Shown here piece after piece: positions 45,661-57,246 of a stretch of 64,000 nt of DNA. A model generated the notes under the pieces. The model had not been told where the DNA came from. It searched no databases and saw nothing but the letters and a program-made list of their open reading frames with translations. The position numbers were made by a program, and so were the translations under genes. The DNA is from Paramacrobiotus metropolitanus. Its lineage: Eukaryota; Tardigrada; Eutardigrada; Parachela; Macrobiotidae. Every line of letters begins with the position of its first letter. Position 1 is the first letter of the stretch. Where the stretch lies: NCBI RefSeq assembly GCF_019649055.1, contig NW_026570400.1, positions 1 through 64,000 of the forward strand, written 5' to 3'.

Positions 45661-45793
45661 TACTGTATTTACACGATAGGATCAGAACTGGATCGCCCGC
45701 ACCATGTCGGTTCCTTTGACATCAATGGAGCCGACACCTAGTGCGGGCGGTCCAGGGGATTTCTCTGTCCCTTAATATCGTGTAAATACAGTA
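45661..45793. mobile_element. 133-bp MITE with perfect 18-bp terminal inverted repeats
   Basis: The ends are TACTGTATTTACACGATA and its exact inverse. A second inner palindrome pairs GATCGCCCGCACCATGTCGG with CCGACACCTAGTGCGGGCGG. Part of the left end (AGTACTGTATTTACAC) is also repeated directly at about 45616. The stretch 45800-47660 has no supported gene. Confidence 0.8.
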
Positions 45794-47486
45794 TCGGTGT
45801 AAATTGTAAACATTTCCAGTTTTCCACTTGTTCGACCTAACAATGTTCGTAATAAATTTTAGCGATCCGAATCGAGCCATCGTCTTTAACGTCAGAAGTT
45901 TTGTTTTCTTATCTACCTCACTGGATCGTCAGTGAAATCTGTTCTTACCTGGATCTGCATTCCCAAATGAGGTTCAAGTGGTACGTTCTCAGTTTAGGAA
46001 ATTTGATAACACTCTCAATATTTGCAGTTTTGACCAAATCCAAGTTAAAACAGTCTCTAGAAAAAGTGTTCAGAAGTTAATTAAACTTTCGTCAACTGTC
46101 TTTGTTTTACTTCTGTACGTATGCTCCATATTCAAAAAATTCTCATTTTTTGTACAAAGTTACTATAGTCTGTACTATCGTAGTATGTTCAGAAAAATAT
46201 TTTCGTCTGCTGTATTCAGTAGGGCGTGGCCAAATAAAAATTTAAAGTTAACATGTTTTCACATACGAGTGCAGTGGAGTGCCAGTTCTGTCGGTAATTT
46301 TCTTCTAATTTTACGGGCATTGCATTATTTGCAGTAACTGTTGATTTCTGGCTTCCTGCAGCTGTCGAGTATCGACGTTACCCACGCCCGCATGCCGTGC
46401 CTCTGCTTCCGAAGTGACACATTTTCAAAAATTCGTTATCGACTTGTTTGAAAACACAACCGTATAAAATTGTCTGTTTTTACAACTTTGCACTATGTAA
46501 CTTTAACCTTTAACCTACGTATTGAACAACTTTAACCTACGTATATACAGACTGTAGTAATTCACAAGAAATTTTCGAAAATGTGCGCTCTGGCAGCCCA
46601 CCGCACGCTGGCGTCGGTTATGCCGATGCTCAACAGCTGCTTCAGTGACGTACCGTGACTACCGTCCACGCTTTAAGCTGCAATGCCCAACATCGCTTCT
46701 TGGAATCTTGGGTCACTTAGAGCTGACCATGCACAGCCAGGCTCAGCATGACAAAATTTCGTTATTAACAAAATCATTGCTGCAAAAACAAAATAAAAAT
46801 ACCGATAAAACCTGTACCCCGTGTCTACAACTAGTTCCATGTAGGTGCTGGTATGTGATAACATGTAAACTTTAAATTTTGTTTGGCCTCGCCCCATTTG
46901 GTCAGAGCAGATGAAAATATTTTTTGAACATACTACGATAGTACGTACAGACTATAGTAGCGCTTTCCTGCCGGTATCTGCACTGACTGACATATGATTT
47001 TTGAATGACAATATATGTGCCGAAATACCCTTATGCCGAAATGCTTGTATACCGAAATACCGTTTTATATGTCGAAATCGCATTCCGCGCTGGTGGGCTA
47101 AAGAAAACGCCAAAACGGCAGGGGCCACGCTCTGGTCTGTTAGTAAACCGAATCAGACTCGACCGATCGTTTTTTCTAAATTTACTTGGGGAGCTACTCG
47201 GAACACACATATCGACACCACATCACACAGATACCAGATTTGCTCGATTTTGATTTATATAAAATCGGCTTGGAAGATTTATAAGTGCCACCAAGTGTAG
47301 TGGCAGAATGGCAAACGGACAGGATGGCTACGCTTCCTTTCAGAAAACTAACAGGCATGGGAATTAACGAGAATCGTGACTTGTAACCTTTCTGTGTGCG
47401 CATGAATTAGATCAACCAATCCAGCTCGCGTAACTTTGTCGTAGAAAATTTTGACAAGTCCCGTTTTTCTCTTGATAATCATTATA

Positions 47487-47586
47487 TGTATGAAGTCATA
47501 TTTTAATGAATGTATGTATGAAGTAATGAATGAATGTATGTATGTATGAAGTAGTTAATGAATGTATGTATGAAGTCCTATTTTAA
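47487..47586 (+). repeat. GTAT/GAAT microsatellite
   Basis: Mixed repeats of GAATGTATGTATGAAGT lie shortly upstream of the F-box-like gene. Confidence 0.7.
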
Positions 47587-47669
47587 CTTTCCTCCACATT
47601 TTCAGTTACGCTTTCAATCGATATTATGATTTATGACGAAATAGTATTACTGTAGTCTCTAACCGCCAC

Positions 47670-48988
47670 ATGGACTTGCACCACGAGTTTGTGTACGGTG
47701 TCACCGTGAAAGTGTTACAAGGTGCTCACCGTTCTATTTACGTGTGCGATGCCCGACAGGGAAAGACAGTGGCCGGATCTGACAGTGGTGCAAATTTTTC
47801 TGGCGGCGACAGTATGTTTGCATTCCGATATGGTTTTGAACAGAGTGTGACCTTTGATGGTTTGAACAGAGTATGCGCATTATGGCAGCTGCTGTTGAGC
47901 AGTCCTGGCACAACGGAGCACATCCGCCTATGTTTGGACAGCATGACTAAAGAAACTACGTCCGACAACTACAACTGCTTCGCAGTGGCAGCGCTGCTGA
48001 CTCGCACCATCAACCCAGCGACCAAAAGCTTGACGATAATAACAAGATCTCTCGGCGATCGGGCGCTGTTCCTGGTTTTCTTACTGGAGGCCATGAAAGC
48101 CGTGAAGGTTCGCTTGCCCTTGGTCGTATTGAAGGACTTTATCATGGACAGCCGTGGAACGTGCATCAGCATCACTAACGAAAAATTTGACTTGACACAT
48201 CATGTCACAAAAGCTACAGTCCTGTTTGATTACTGCTGTGATCGCATCGTATGGCATAACTGGAAAGTCAGTAATCTTTTTGGCCCCCCAATGTATGAAA
48301 TCTTTGCTAAAAAAGGATTTATGGATTTGCTTCCTCTGCCACCTCGGGAAAAGAATTTAATGCTGCCTCTCGGAAGGGACGACACGCTGACCATTGATAA
48401 GCTGGAAATTACCGTGCCACGGCTGGTTCTTGGCTGCCACGAAGGCAAAGGTTACATGGTCAGCCGCATCATGTGGGCCGTCAATGCGCGTTTTCCGCCG
48501 GTTACGGACGAAATGCAGGCAAAGGTCAACGCCATTTATGCGCGTTGGCTGCGCGACCTGTTGGAGCCAAATGAATGGGACACCATTCGCAGCTACCTTT
48601 CACTGTAAGTCGCCTCAGCCAGAAACCTGACGGTACAGGTGCCGCGAAGAACTGTGGCAACTGTCTATCATATTGTTGCGGCGAAGTAGACGATAAATGT
48701 ACTGTACTTCCTTGTGCTGTATCTAATCAAAACAAATTGTACAAAGATTTCTACATTCGTACTTGATGTGAATATTATTTTGAAATGTCAGTAATAAATT
48801 ATATCATAATAATAATTATTACGTACTAACGTAAATAACATTGGTATGTGCATTGCAGGTTCAGCGGTTTTCACTCAGAGGGCGAACCCCGCTCCTGGAT
48901 GAACGTTGATCTGGCACAAGTGGACACGACCCAGCTCAGCAAAATGGCACTATATGGGATCAACGAAATATTCATGTCTGACCAGTAG
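47670..48988 (+). CDS. F-box-like lineage family protein, intact
   Basis: Two exons, 47670-48604 and 48859-48988, with a GTAAGT donor and TTGCAG acceptor; the joined frame is 354 aa. Residues about 65-85 (VTFDGLNRVCALWQLLLSSP) resemble the second half of an F-box (the RVCxxWxxL core). After that come LRR-like hydrophobic stretches (LTIITRSLGDRALFLVFLLE, RLPLVVLKDFI, LEITVPRLVLGC). The last exon gives LFSGFHSEGEPRSWMNVDLA and ends MSDQ. A substrate adaptor for ubiquitin ligation would be the usual F-box role but is only inferred, because the first half of the motif is weak. A frameshifted relative lies upstream at 43444 and a last-exon relic at 29223. The two could once have been one gene split by the retrotransposon insertion at 44.6-45.6 kb. 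Confidence 0.65.
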
Positions 48989-49869
48989 TCAAAACATGCC
49001 TTGACGCACAATATGGAAATATAAATAAAAAGCTGAGTTGACCGGATTCGTTCGGTTTGGTTTGGTTTAGAAGCCCTGCGATGGGAAAACACTTGGGTGG
49101 ATCGTTGCCGTTGTTGGCGACGCCGTCGTCGTCGAGTAATGACGACTGTCGTATGCGGCAGTATTATCATGGCAAAACAAAACCATGGCCATAGTACCGG
49201 CTTTTCAACATCGGGAAACATTGGCAAATGTGTAATACCGCTCGCTTAACTATCTATTGAACTATTTTGAACATAGCGAACTATTCTATTGAACTATTCC
49301 GTAGCTCTCACACAACCATTAATTTGAAGTTACGGATAATGTTGAAGGTTGGTTTTTCGTAATAATTGTGCTTTCTGTGAGCACTTGAGTGACCGCAAAA
49401 GAATTGCACTGGAAACGGAACGCCGCTCACATTGCAATAAGTCTGCATATCTTGTGTTAATTACTACGTAGTTTTTAAAGCAGGCAAACGCTCCAGATTT
49501 CGACATAGGACGTAAATAATTGATTTTTATTGGTGTGATGTCGACATTAAATTTTGCCGGTACATCCGGATTCGGTATATTCGCTCGATACGTTTGGTAT
49601 ACTTTGGTATGTTCGCTCGATACTTTTGGTACGATCGCAACGGTGTGTGGCTGCAAATCCTGCAATGCTAGCGGAATATTGCGACCTTCACTGCCCTACC
49701 ATTACGAAACGGTACATTAAATGTTTCGGTGAACAGCAGAATAAATTTTTTTCAACAATCAAAATTTTAAAGCTAAAAAAAACTTATGACATGATTAATG
49801 CCCTCGTAAAAACGTTTTTGAAAGTATGTAAGAGTGTATTTTAGTGTTAATGGCACTTAAGTATTTTCC

Positions 49870-50190
49870 TACTCCTGTTTCACGGTTGCGATATAGTTGA
49901 CATTTGACAACGATACTAAAAGGCGATTATGTGCGTAAGTGTCGGTGCTTTCCTTTTCCCCACGGATTTTTTCTTTTGAAAATGTTTTGGAAGTCCGATA
50001 ACTACTAAGTTGTGTGGGTTTTGGTTTTATGCATCGACTCCAGCGCGACCGTTTCCCTCCCTTTTTCCACATAGGTAACACCAACTTTTCGCAACCACAG
50101 CGCCAACTCTCTATACCTGTTCATGTGTTAATATAGCTAACGCTTGTTGTTTTGCCTTTGTGTTCCTGCCTATTTTGTATAGCTTTGAGT
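49870..50190 (-). repeat. ~330-bp dispersed repeat, minus copy
   Basis: Inverse copy of 40960-41290. No gene is supported in 48990-50280. Short direct repeats (TTCGCTCGATACKTTTGGTA) lie at about 49577-49632. Confidence 0.6.
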
Positions 50191-50284
50191 TGACCTTCAT
50201 GTTTTCCTGTTACTATTTTCAGTATTTTGCGAGTGGACTTTATTTCTCAATATGTACAAAGCGAGCTTCACTCAACAAATCAGA

Positions 50285-50671
50285 TCAAAGAAGATGAAGA
50301 ATTTGTCCCATAGCATTACCACGCATAATCTCCAAACTTAAACGCTGAAACAAAAAACAAGTAGAGCGACTCTCCCCCGTCCTTAAAAACAACTTTTTAC
50401 CAATCTCCTTTAACGTAACAATGCCGGTCTCACACCAAGTGCCAAAAGTCTCGCATGCGAAGGGAACAAAATAACAGCGATCAGTAAGTGACTTGTATTT
50501 TCTTATCTTCTCCCGGCATGCAAGTTCAGCGGCGGCGCCAGCACACTTTGAGGTCGCGTCGATGTATGAATCAGCCATCGTGTCTCTGCAAGTAACGTCC
50601 CAAACTAAAGGCTGTCCACGATACCATTTCCAGCGCGTGGCTCCATCCGGACGCTTTCCGTTTTCGCGCAA
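50285..50671 (-). mobile_element. non-LTR retrotransposon 3' fragment B
   Basis: 128-aa frame KRPDGATRWKWYRGQPLVWD, VTCRDTMADSYIDATSKCAG, FVPFACETFGTW...TCFLFQRLSLEIMRGNAM. Same C-terminal endonuclease-like module as fragment A but from a different subfamily. The PD and DVT motifs are intact. Its downstream flank (TTTATTTCTCAATATGTACA, from about 50240) recurs at about 52561, probably marking the 3' end of the element. Confidence 0.75.
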
Positions 50672-51018
50672 AAAGCCAACAGGCGATATTTTTTTTTGCG
50701 ATATTGTTGTTACACTCTGTTTCCTTCTCTATTGTTATTACACTCTGAAGCCTAGAGGGGGCAACCGCTCCGTTGCAAGGGCAATAAACTGCACTTTGAT
50801 AGAACTTTTACAGACTTCGTACCCGGTACTACCGTATACGGTACACGGTGATACGGCCAGTTTGGTTATTGTTACAAGCTCAACCTCGGCCTCCGGCCTC
50901 GGTTGAGAATTTTTAGTACTGATGAAAGAAATGTGATAGTTTTATAAAGATAAAAAAAAGATTTTATAAGATTTAGGAAACGAAATTTAACTGATCGGAA
51001 AGCGGTTTGTTTTGGATT

Positions 51019-51052
51019 ATACACGTTCCGTTAATTATAACGGAACGTGTAT
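51019..51052. repeat. perfect 15-bp stem hairpin
   Basis: ATACACGTTCCGTTA, loop ATTA, then the exact inverse. In intergenic DNA; function unknown. Confidence 0.8.
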
Positions 51053-51139
51053 ACATATACTTCTGTTTATGGAAGTGCTATCGCTAAAACCGTCGTCTAC
51101 AAAGAAGGTTGAGCCAAATAACATATTAGCAAAAAATTT

Positions 51140-51255
51140 CTGTACTTCTGTCTGACCGGCGAAAATTCCTGTACTTCTATCTGGCCGGAGAAAATCCCTG
51201 TACTTCTATCTGACCGGCGAAAATCCCTTACCTTCTGACTCACCGGCAAGAACAC
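51140..51255 (+). repeat. 29-bp tandem repeat, four units
   Basis: The unit starts CTGTACTTCTATCTGACCGG. The first three units differ at a few positions and the fourth is more diverged. No gene is supported in 50680-52090. Confidence 0.8.
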
Positions 51256-52097
51256 TATCGGAAATCATATATTCCAGTCGAGAATTTGCGGATTACAGGG
51301 ACGTTTATTGTGCTCATCAAATTCCCTTCTTTTTAATAATACTTACTTATGTTAGTTTTTGTATGTACCTTGCCCGTTAAGGTACAGTTATCCTTTTCTT
51401 TTTTTCGCCAATGAAATCAGAAATTCGTTTCGAAACCGTATCGTAACGCGGAGAAGAAAAAAACTGAAAAACGAACCCTTTGAGACAAACTACATGATTG
51501 TTTTAAGCATTGTACAAAATTTTGCTTCGCAGTTGTATCAGAAGTTCCCTGTTAAACTACGCCTTTCCGCATTTTTTACATTTCCAAAATGTTTTACAAT
51601 TTAGCCGCGCGGTATTATGCGCATACTGGTACATATGGCACATAAAGTATTGTACTACTTGTGTGTTATTAGTCAGCGGTTTTGGTTCGATAACTTCCGC
51701 ATCTCCGCCAATCCTATGTTAATTTCTAATGATCAGCCAATCAGCGAAATTCGTTTTGTTCCTCTTTCGTAATTCGGACAAAGAAAAGATCGAAAAACAA
51801 AAGGCGTTGAGACAAACTACATGATTTTAAACGTTTATTAAGCTATCGTGCGAAAATTACCGTCGAACGCTGTAGGAGGAGATGTTGGATAAAAAAAACG
51901 GCGAAGTAGCTTTGTATATATAATACCGTGCACGAAAACATTATAGCCGTAAAGGCGTAGGCTGAAACCGTATGTAGCCGTATTGAAATCCACCATCAGT
52001 ACGGTCCGCCACCTCTACTTCGAATTATGACACAATCGGATACACCGTGCTATGTTCACGTACTGACAAGTAGTAACGAATCATAATTATATCGAAG

Positions 52098-52367
52098 TAC
52101 CGTATTTTTCGAATTAGAAGCCCTGGGTTTCTAAATTTTCGAAGGTGCTTGAGGAGAGGCTTATACAGCAGAGGAGGCTTATATTGTGGAGGAGGCTTTT
52201 AAATTTTCAAAGCCTTTAAACTAGCGTAATTGCTATACATCGTATATAGAGAGAGGCTTCCAATACGGAGGAGGCTACTAAATTTTCGAACTAAGGTGGG
52301 GGGGGAGGCTTATACGATAGAGGAGGCTTCAATTTTGGAGGAGGCTTTAAATTCGAAAAATACGGTA
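52098..52367. mobile_element. 270-bp MITE, TACCGTATTTTTCGAATT ends, GGAGGCTT internal repeats
   Basis: Perfect 18-bp terminal inverted repeats. Inside, (GA)GGAGGCTT recurs about nine times with short AT-rich spacers (TTATATTGT, TTTAAATTT, CCAATAC). The TACCGTATTTTTCG terminus is a motif I associate with widespread animal MITEs. Confidence 0.8.
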
Positions 52368-53029
52368 TACTTGACTAGATAACACCCGGTGTTTTGCAGG
52401 TAAAGGCGTACAGAAGTCGGGATGTACGTACCGATCCGATGTGTACAGTACTCCTCCTCCACGCGTCCACATATGACTGTACATATGCTTGTACAGGATT
52501 CAAATCAGTGGAAAGCTTGTTAAAAAAATCAGTTGAAAACATTACTATAATCCTTCAAGTAGTTTATTTCTCAATATGTACAAGGCGAGCTTCGCTCAAG
52601 CTCGCCTTGTACATACTTCGGCTTCGCTTACTATAATTATTATTATAGTAGTCGGTTAAAGTGAGAACATGTAGGAAGTAAGAGTTTTTAAGAGTTTGCA
52701 GCAAACTCGCACACAATGAGTTCTTCTATAATAACCTAAATATTTCCGAATGTCCTCTTTCAGTTTATTCTGTTTTTATTTCCCGTAATAACGTTTGAAC
52801 TGCCCCAGTAAAAGGTACTGACTGACCTGAGTCCCACGTAAAATACCAATCACAAATTCGCAAAATCCACAAGAATCTACCACCACAAAATTAAAACCAA
52901 ACACCATTAAAAATTCCATTTAGAAGCGCATAAAATCAGTAAAATCAAATAGAAACTCCAATTAAAAGACAAGTAAAAGCACAATGAACAAGGTAACACT
53001 ACGAACACCATACTGGAAGCCGTCGAAAC

Positions 53030-53130
53030 GAAAGGTCAGTGTGATAAACTGGCAAAAGCATCTCTGCATAATCTGCGTCACCGACTAGAGACCATCACGG
53101 CTGTCCGTTGCATTGCGCCTGTCCTGCTAG
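53030..53130 (+). pseudogene. ribosome-recycling-factor-like fragment 1
   Basis: Plus strand GQCDKLAKASLHNLRHRLET resembles the AKDSLRKVR helix of mitochondrial ribosome recycling factors. A related block at 55254-55416 reads EKAKMSLRNLRHRLEQLPNV and continues EAIQQHLQANNP. In fragment 1 CGACTAGAG is followed directly by ACCATC, whereas at 55 kb about 350 bases separate them. Short and uncertain; it overlaps the antisense side of the JIP-like locus. Confidence 0.25.
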
Positions 53131-53640
53131 CTGCCGCCTTAAGGGGTGAGGGAAGGGGATGTCCGGCGTTCCCCTTCAGGGTCGGCGCGGAGGAGGTGGG
53201 CGGGGTCGGCGTCTGCTACACGATCAGGTGCGAGCGGATACTGCGGGGTTCCACGATGCCGCCGGGAGAATCTTCCAGTCCGCTCTCCGCACTGTCATCT
53301 GCACACCATTTTAACACTGTATCAGCAAAGCTATTTACCTGGGTCCAAGTATTTCATTCGCTAAAGCATCAATGGAAATTTTTGTCGTTAAAGTTTTCCC
53401 CAAAGGCACATATACAAACCAGCCCACTGACCTAAATTTAAGCAACTGACTCCATTTCTCGAAAATTTTCTTATTCATACACCAACTGAACTATTATGAC
53501 GGGAATAACAATCAATTAAATTGCAATAATATTGGTAACAGTTTTTTTTTTAATTTTTAAAAATTCATTTTAATACGATCCGTTGTATTTGTACACATCA
53601 GGAAAAATAAAGTAAATATCATTACTAATTTTTATCACGA

Positions 53641-53663
53641 GTCGGTAACAAGTTGTTACCGAC
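53641..53663. repeat. 23-bp perfect palindrome
   Basis: GTCGGTAACAA-G-TTGTTACCGAC, immediately beside the longer palindrome at 53668. Confidence 0.85.
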
Positions 53664-53667
53664 GTAT

Positions 53668-53728
53668 ACGTATAGATTGAACAGAATATGGTTGTTACTA
53701 ACAACCATATTCTGTTCAATCTATACGT
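53668..53728. repeat. 61-bp perfect palindrome
   Basis: The left arm begins ACGTATAGATTGAACAG and ends GGTTGTTA; the right arm is its exact inverse with a single central base. It lies in an intron of the JIP-like locus. Perfect identity suggests a very recent inversion-duplication or strong selection. Confidence 0.85.
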
Positions 53729-55253
53729 CTGCCTGTTCCATCCCCTTATATACAACCCACTCCACTACGTTCACAACAACCGTTCGTTCTGACTGATAGC
53801 AGGATGCTGCTAATGTTTGCCAATTATTTCTCACTGAATCAATTTATTATTGTAATTTCTAGGGTAAATTTACCGTAGCAGAAGTCCACGTAGCCTTCAC
53901 CCCCGGACACCAGCAGGCTGGCGTCTCCTGGCTGGGCCTGGTGTCGTTGCTGGCCGGTGCGGCCCCGCCGGGTGTGTAGTGTGTACGTTCCTGCATTCAG
54001 CCATCATTTATCAATATCATTAATGCGTGCATTACGAATTGCTGTCCAATGAGATCAGCGCAATACAACGCACCTGGTATGGAGATGAAGAACTTGCCCT
54101 CCTCCCGGTGTCCGTGATAGGACACCGTGCGCCAGTGTATCATCGCACCCGGGCAGATATTTCGCCACGCCCGCCGCCTCCTTGTCCGGGTTGCTGGCAT
54201 CTAAATTATTAATAATAACAGTGATACAGAAATCTGTAAAAAAGCTATAAAAAATAAGACATTAACGGAAAAAAATAAAATAATAATGGAATAAAAAAAT
54301 GGAATAATAATGGAGTTTTACCTGGCGTAAAGCTGAGGGGAATGGAGAGGACGACGCCGGTATACTGATCCACAGGCGCCGACACGAGGCCGACATGGCC
54401 GTGATGCGCACCAGCGAGATGCCCAAGCGACTCTTACCTAACATAGAATAATTCACACTTTCATCATACTGCACTGACGCTATACGACGGCAATGTATTA
54501 CAATAAATTCATGGAAAACGGCAAATAAAATCAGCTCGTACCGGCGACCAGCGCGCAGAGCGGCTCAACGGCCAGATCCTGGAGGTGCTGCATGGTGCGG
54601 GCGTGGAAGAGACGCAGAGTGTTGTCCAGTCGCAGCGAGTTCCACCGCCCTGCCCCACCACCACCATCTGCCGGATGGCGCTGTCCACCCGCGAATGCGC
54701 CTCGAAACTGCTCTACAAGGATCCAACACCGCGCCGTATTACTCAGAATTCACAACCAAACAATGAAAGCCAGTGAATTCCCAACATATTTTTTACTGTG
54801 ATTTAATCGAATGTTCATGTTCACTACAAACTTCATTTAAGTGCAGCAGCGCCCACGTATCAAGTTGGCCACATACGCATAATATTTCTACTACAAAAAG
54901 TTCAAGCTTATCGCCGTAAAATCTTCATCGAGAGATACTCATTTCAAAGGCAATGCACGTTTCACTGCGCGCTTTCACGGATATCGGTTACTTACAGCCA
55001 CTACTCTACGACGACTAACATCCACTTCACACACCATGTACATAGCGAACGAAAGGCTGCCACTTTTTCGACCATTCAACGCGCCACTTTTCTTATCCAC
55101 ATGTACCTACCAGGATCTTCATGGAGAGGGGCGACGACATGGATCTTGTTCCGGCAGCCGACCCACACACAGTCCCGCTGCTCGTTGCCAGCCACCCCGG
55201 GGCTACGGCGAATGCCGGCGATGTAGTCGGGGTAGGGCGGCGGGACGATCGAC

Positions 55254-55416
55254 GATGGCGGCGGGGCGGGAAAAGGCAAAAATGTCCTTGCGTAATCTGC
55301 GCCATCGACTAGAACAGCTACCGAACGTCAATTTCAATGTCAGCTCCGACACCCTGCAATGGGAACGCAACGTCGCCGAAGCCATTCAGCAACACCTTCA
55401 AGCTAATAACCCGTAA
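55254..55416 (+). pseudogene. ribosome-recycling-factor-like fragment 2
   Basis: Open frame MAAGREKAKMSLRNLRHRLE followed by QLPNVNFNVSSDTLQWERNV and AEAIQQHLQANNP stop. The pattern resembles the helix-hairpin end of ribosome recycling factor (AKDSLRKVR...SEDTIR...QISQMADDTV), but no upstream exon is evident. It is antisense to, and partly upstream of, the JIP-like WD40 exon. Confidence 0.3.
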
Positions 55417-56576
55417 ATCCAACCTTTTGCTTTCTTTCAGCCATCTCTTTACTGTTAACACAACATGCTAATAATGACTTTTATAATCCAATGACTTAAC
55501 TTTGAACAGCGAAATTTCTACCATTTTCTGATTTCTTTTTCTTTTTATGCCAACCTATTAACATATATTCTTATTCTCCAGCCTTACTATTCTTGTGAGC
55601 AAACACTACCAATAATCTGTGTGACTAATTTGTCGCCTAGAACAAAATTAAAGTTAAGTTAAAGTTAGAGACCATCAGGCTGTCCACTGCATTGCGCCTG
55701 TCCTGGCAGCTGCAGCCATCAGGACGTGCGTTGACCTGTCTGTTTTCCTCCTTCACAGTCTGGGGGAGGGGGTTGTGGGCGTCTGCCGCGGCGATGAGAT
55801 GCGAGGGGATACTGCGGGGCTCCACGTTGCCGCCCTGTGCAACTTCCAGTTCGCTCTTCGCACTCGGAATTAATTATGCACCCTGATCGGCGGCGCTCTT
55901 CGACTTGACTTCCATAATGCGGACAATGGCCTCCAGACTGTCGCTCTTCCCCTGCAGCTGCCGCTTCTCCTCGTCCAACGAGTCTTCCACCTCCACCACT
56001 TTCTGCATACGATTCATTAACATCAGTATTACTGTATTAAAAATACCGTATGTGGTAGCCGTAACACATTAAACTGTCCAAAAACGGTATCACGTTTAAA
56101 AAAGCCAAACCAAGAACAGAAATTTGCGCAAAATTATTCATACATAGCCGCGCAATGCCGACCGGAAACTTTGAGATTTAGCAGACACATATGTAAAAGG
56201 GAAACCAGAAAACGGATTAACAGGGAAACCAGAAACAATAAAAACTAACCTGAAAAATTATCTCCATATTGCGAGAAATAACGAATTAAAAACAAGAACG
56301 TAAATAATAAAAACAATTTTCTTATGTTAGAAACCAGTAAAATTGTAAACGAAATACGGGAAACCAGCCAACCCAGATTTTCCGAGTAATCATTTCAAGA
56401 AAAAACAACAGAAAATTCGGCAAAATACGGAAAATGATTTTCCTGTTTTAAATGGAGAACATTCATGCAAGTGATAGCAATTATTTTTAGAACAAAATCT
56501 ACAAGGTAACAATGATTGCAAGCGCCGGTACAGAGTACACTTGATAGCAACAACTCAGACATTAAAAAAACATTAG

Positions 56577-57235
56577 GTGACCACTCCGTACACACCCTTT
56601 CACACCCTTTTACTCCGTACACAACCTTTTGCACAACCTTTGATTCCGTGCACAACCTTTCCGGGCACTACCTTCCATTCCGTGCACAACCTTCGACACT
56701 ACCATTCACTCGGTACACTACCAATCCACGATCAGTAAGAGTCTTATTAAACGTTTACTGCAATAAGTCCTTTTAAGCTTTTTGATAACTGTTACAGTAT
56801 GTATGTACTTATGGTAATCTGGAGTTTTTTCTCTAAAACTTTTGCACTATGTCAAGCTCGGAAAGCGAAGATTCCACTATGTCTTAATTCCTCTATGTCA
56901 AGCTTTAAGGACTGTCCAAACCCTGCGAAGAAAAACCGGCACCAGGGCGCCTAGAATTATTTTCTCACGGGAATTCGATTTTGTAACTGTCGATGATGCT
57001 TTGAAATATGCAGCAAATAACTGCTGCTAACGCAAAAGCGGTGGTTCCAGAAACAACTTTGCTGTGAAAAAATTAAAAAAAAATAAAAGGTTGTGTACGG
57101 AGTAAAAGGTAGTGCTCAAAAAGGTTGTGCACGGAATGAAAGGTAGCGCAAAAAGGTTGTGCACGGAATGAAAGGTAGCGCAAAAGGTTGTGTACGGAGT
57201 AAAAGGGTGTAAAAGGGTGTGTACGGAGTGGTCAC
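56577..57235. mobile_element. foldback-like element 1, sub-repeated inverted arms
   Basis: The left arm 56577-56720 has repeated units of ACTCCGTACACAACCTTTT / TTCCGTGCACAACCTT. The right arm 57086-57235 carries the inverse units (AAAAGGTTGTGTACGGAGT, GGTAGCGC). The outer ends are GGTGACCACTCCGTACACAC and its inverse. The core (56840-57030) has a 62-codon frame with no recognised domain. Arms of short tandem repeats are typical of foldback transposons. It lies in intron 1 of the JIP-like locus. Confidence 0.75.
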
Positions 57236-57246
57236 CACAACATTAT

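Noticed and set aside
49330-49665. 111-aa minus-strand frame
   Set aside because: It overlaps short direct repeats (TTCGCTCGATAC...), has no family features and no splice context.
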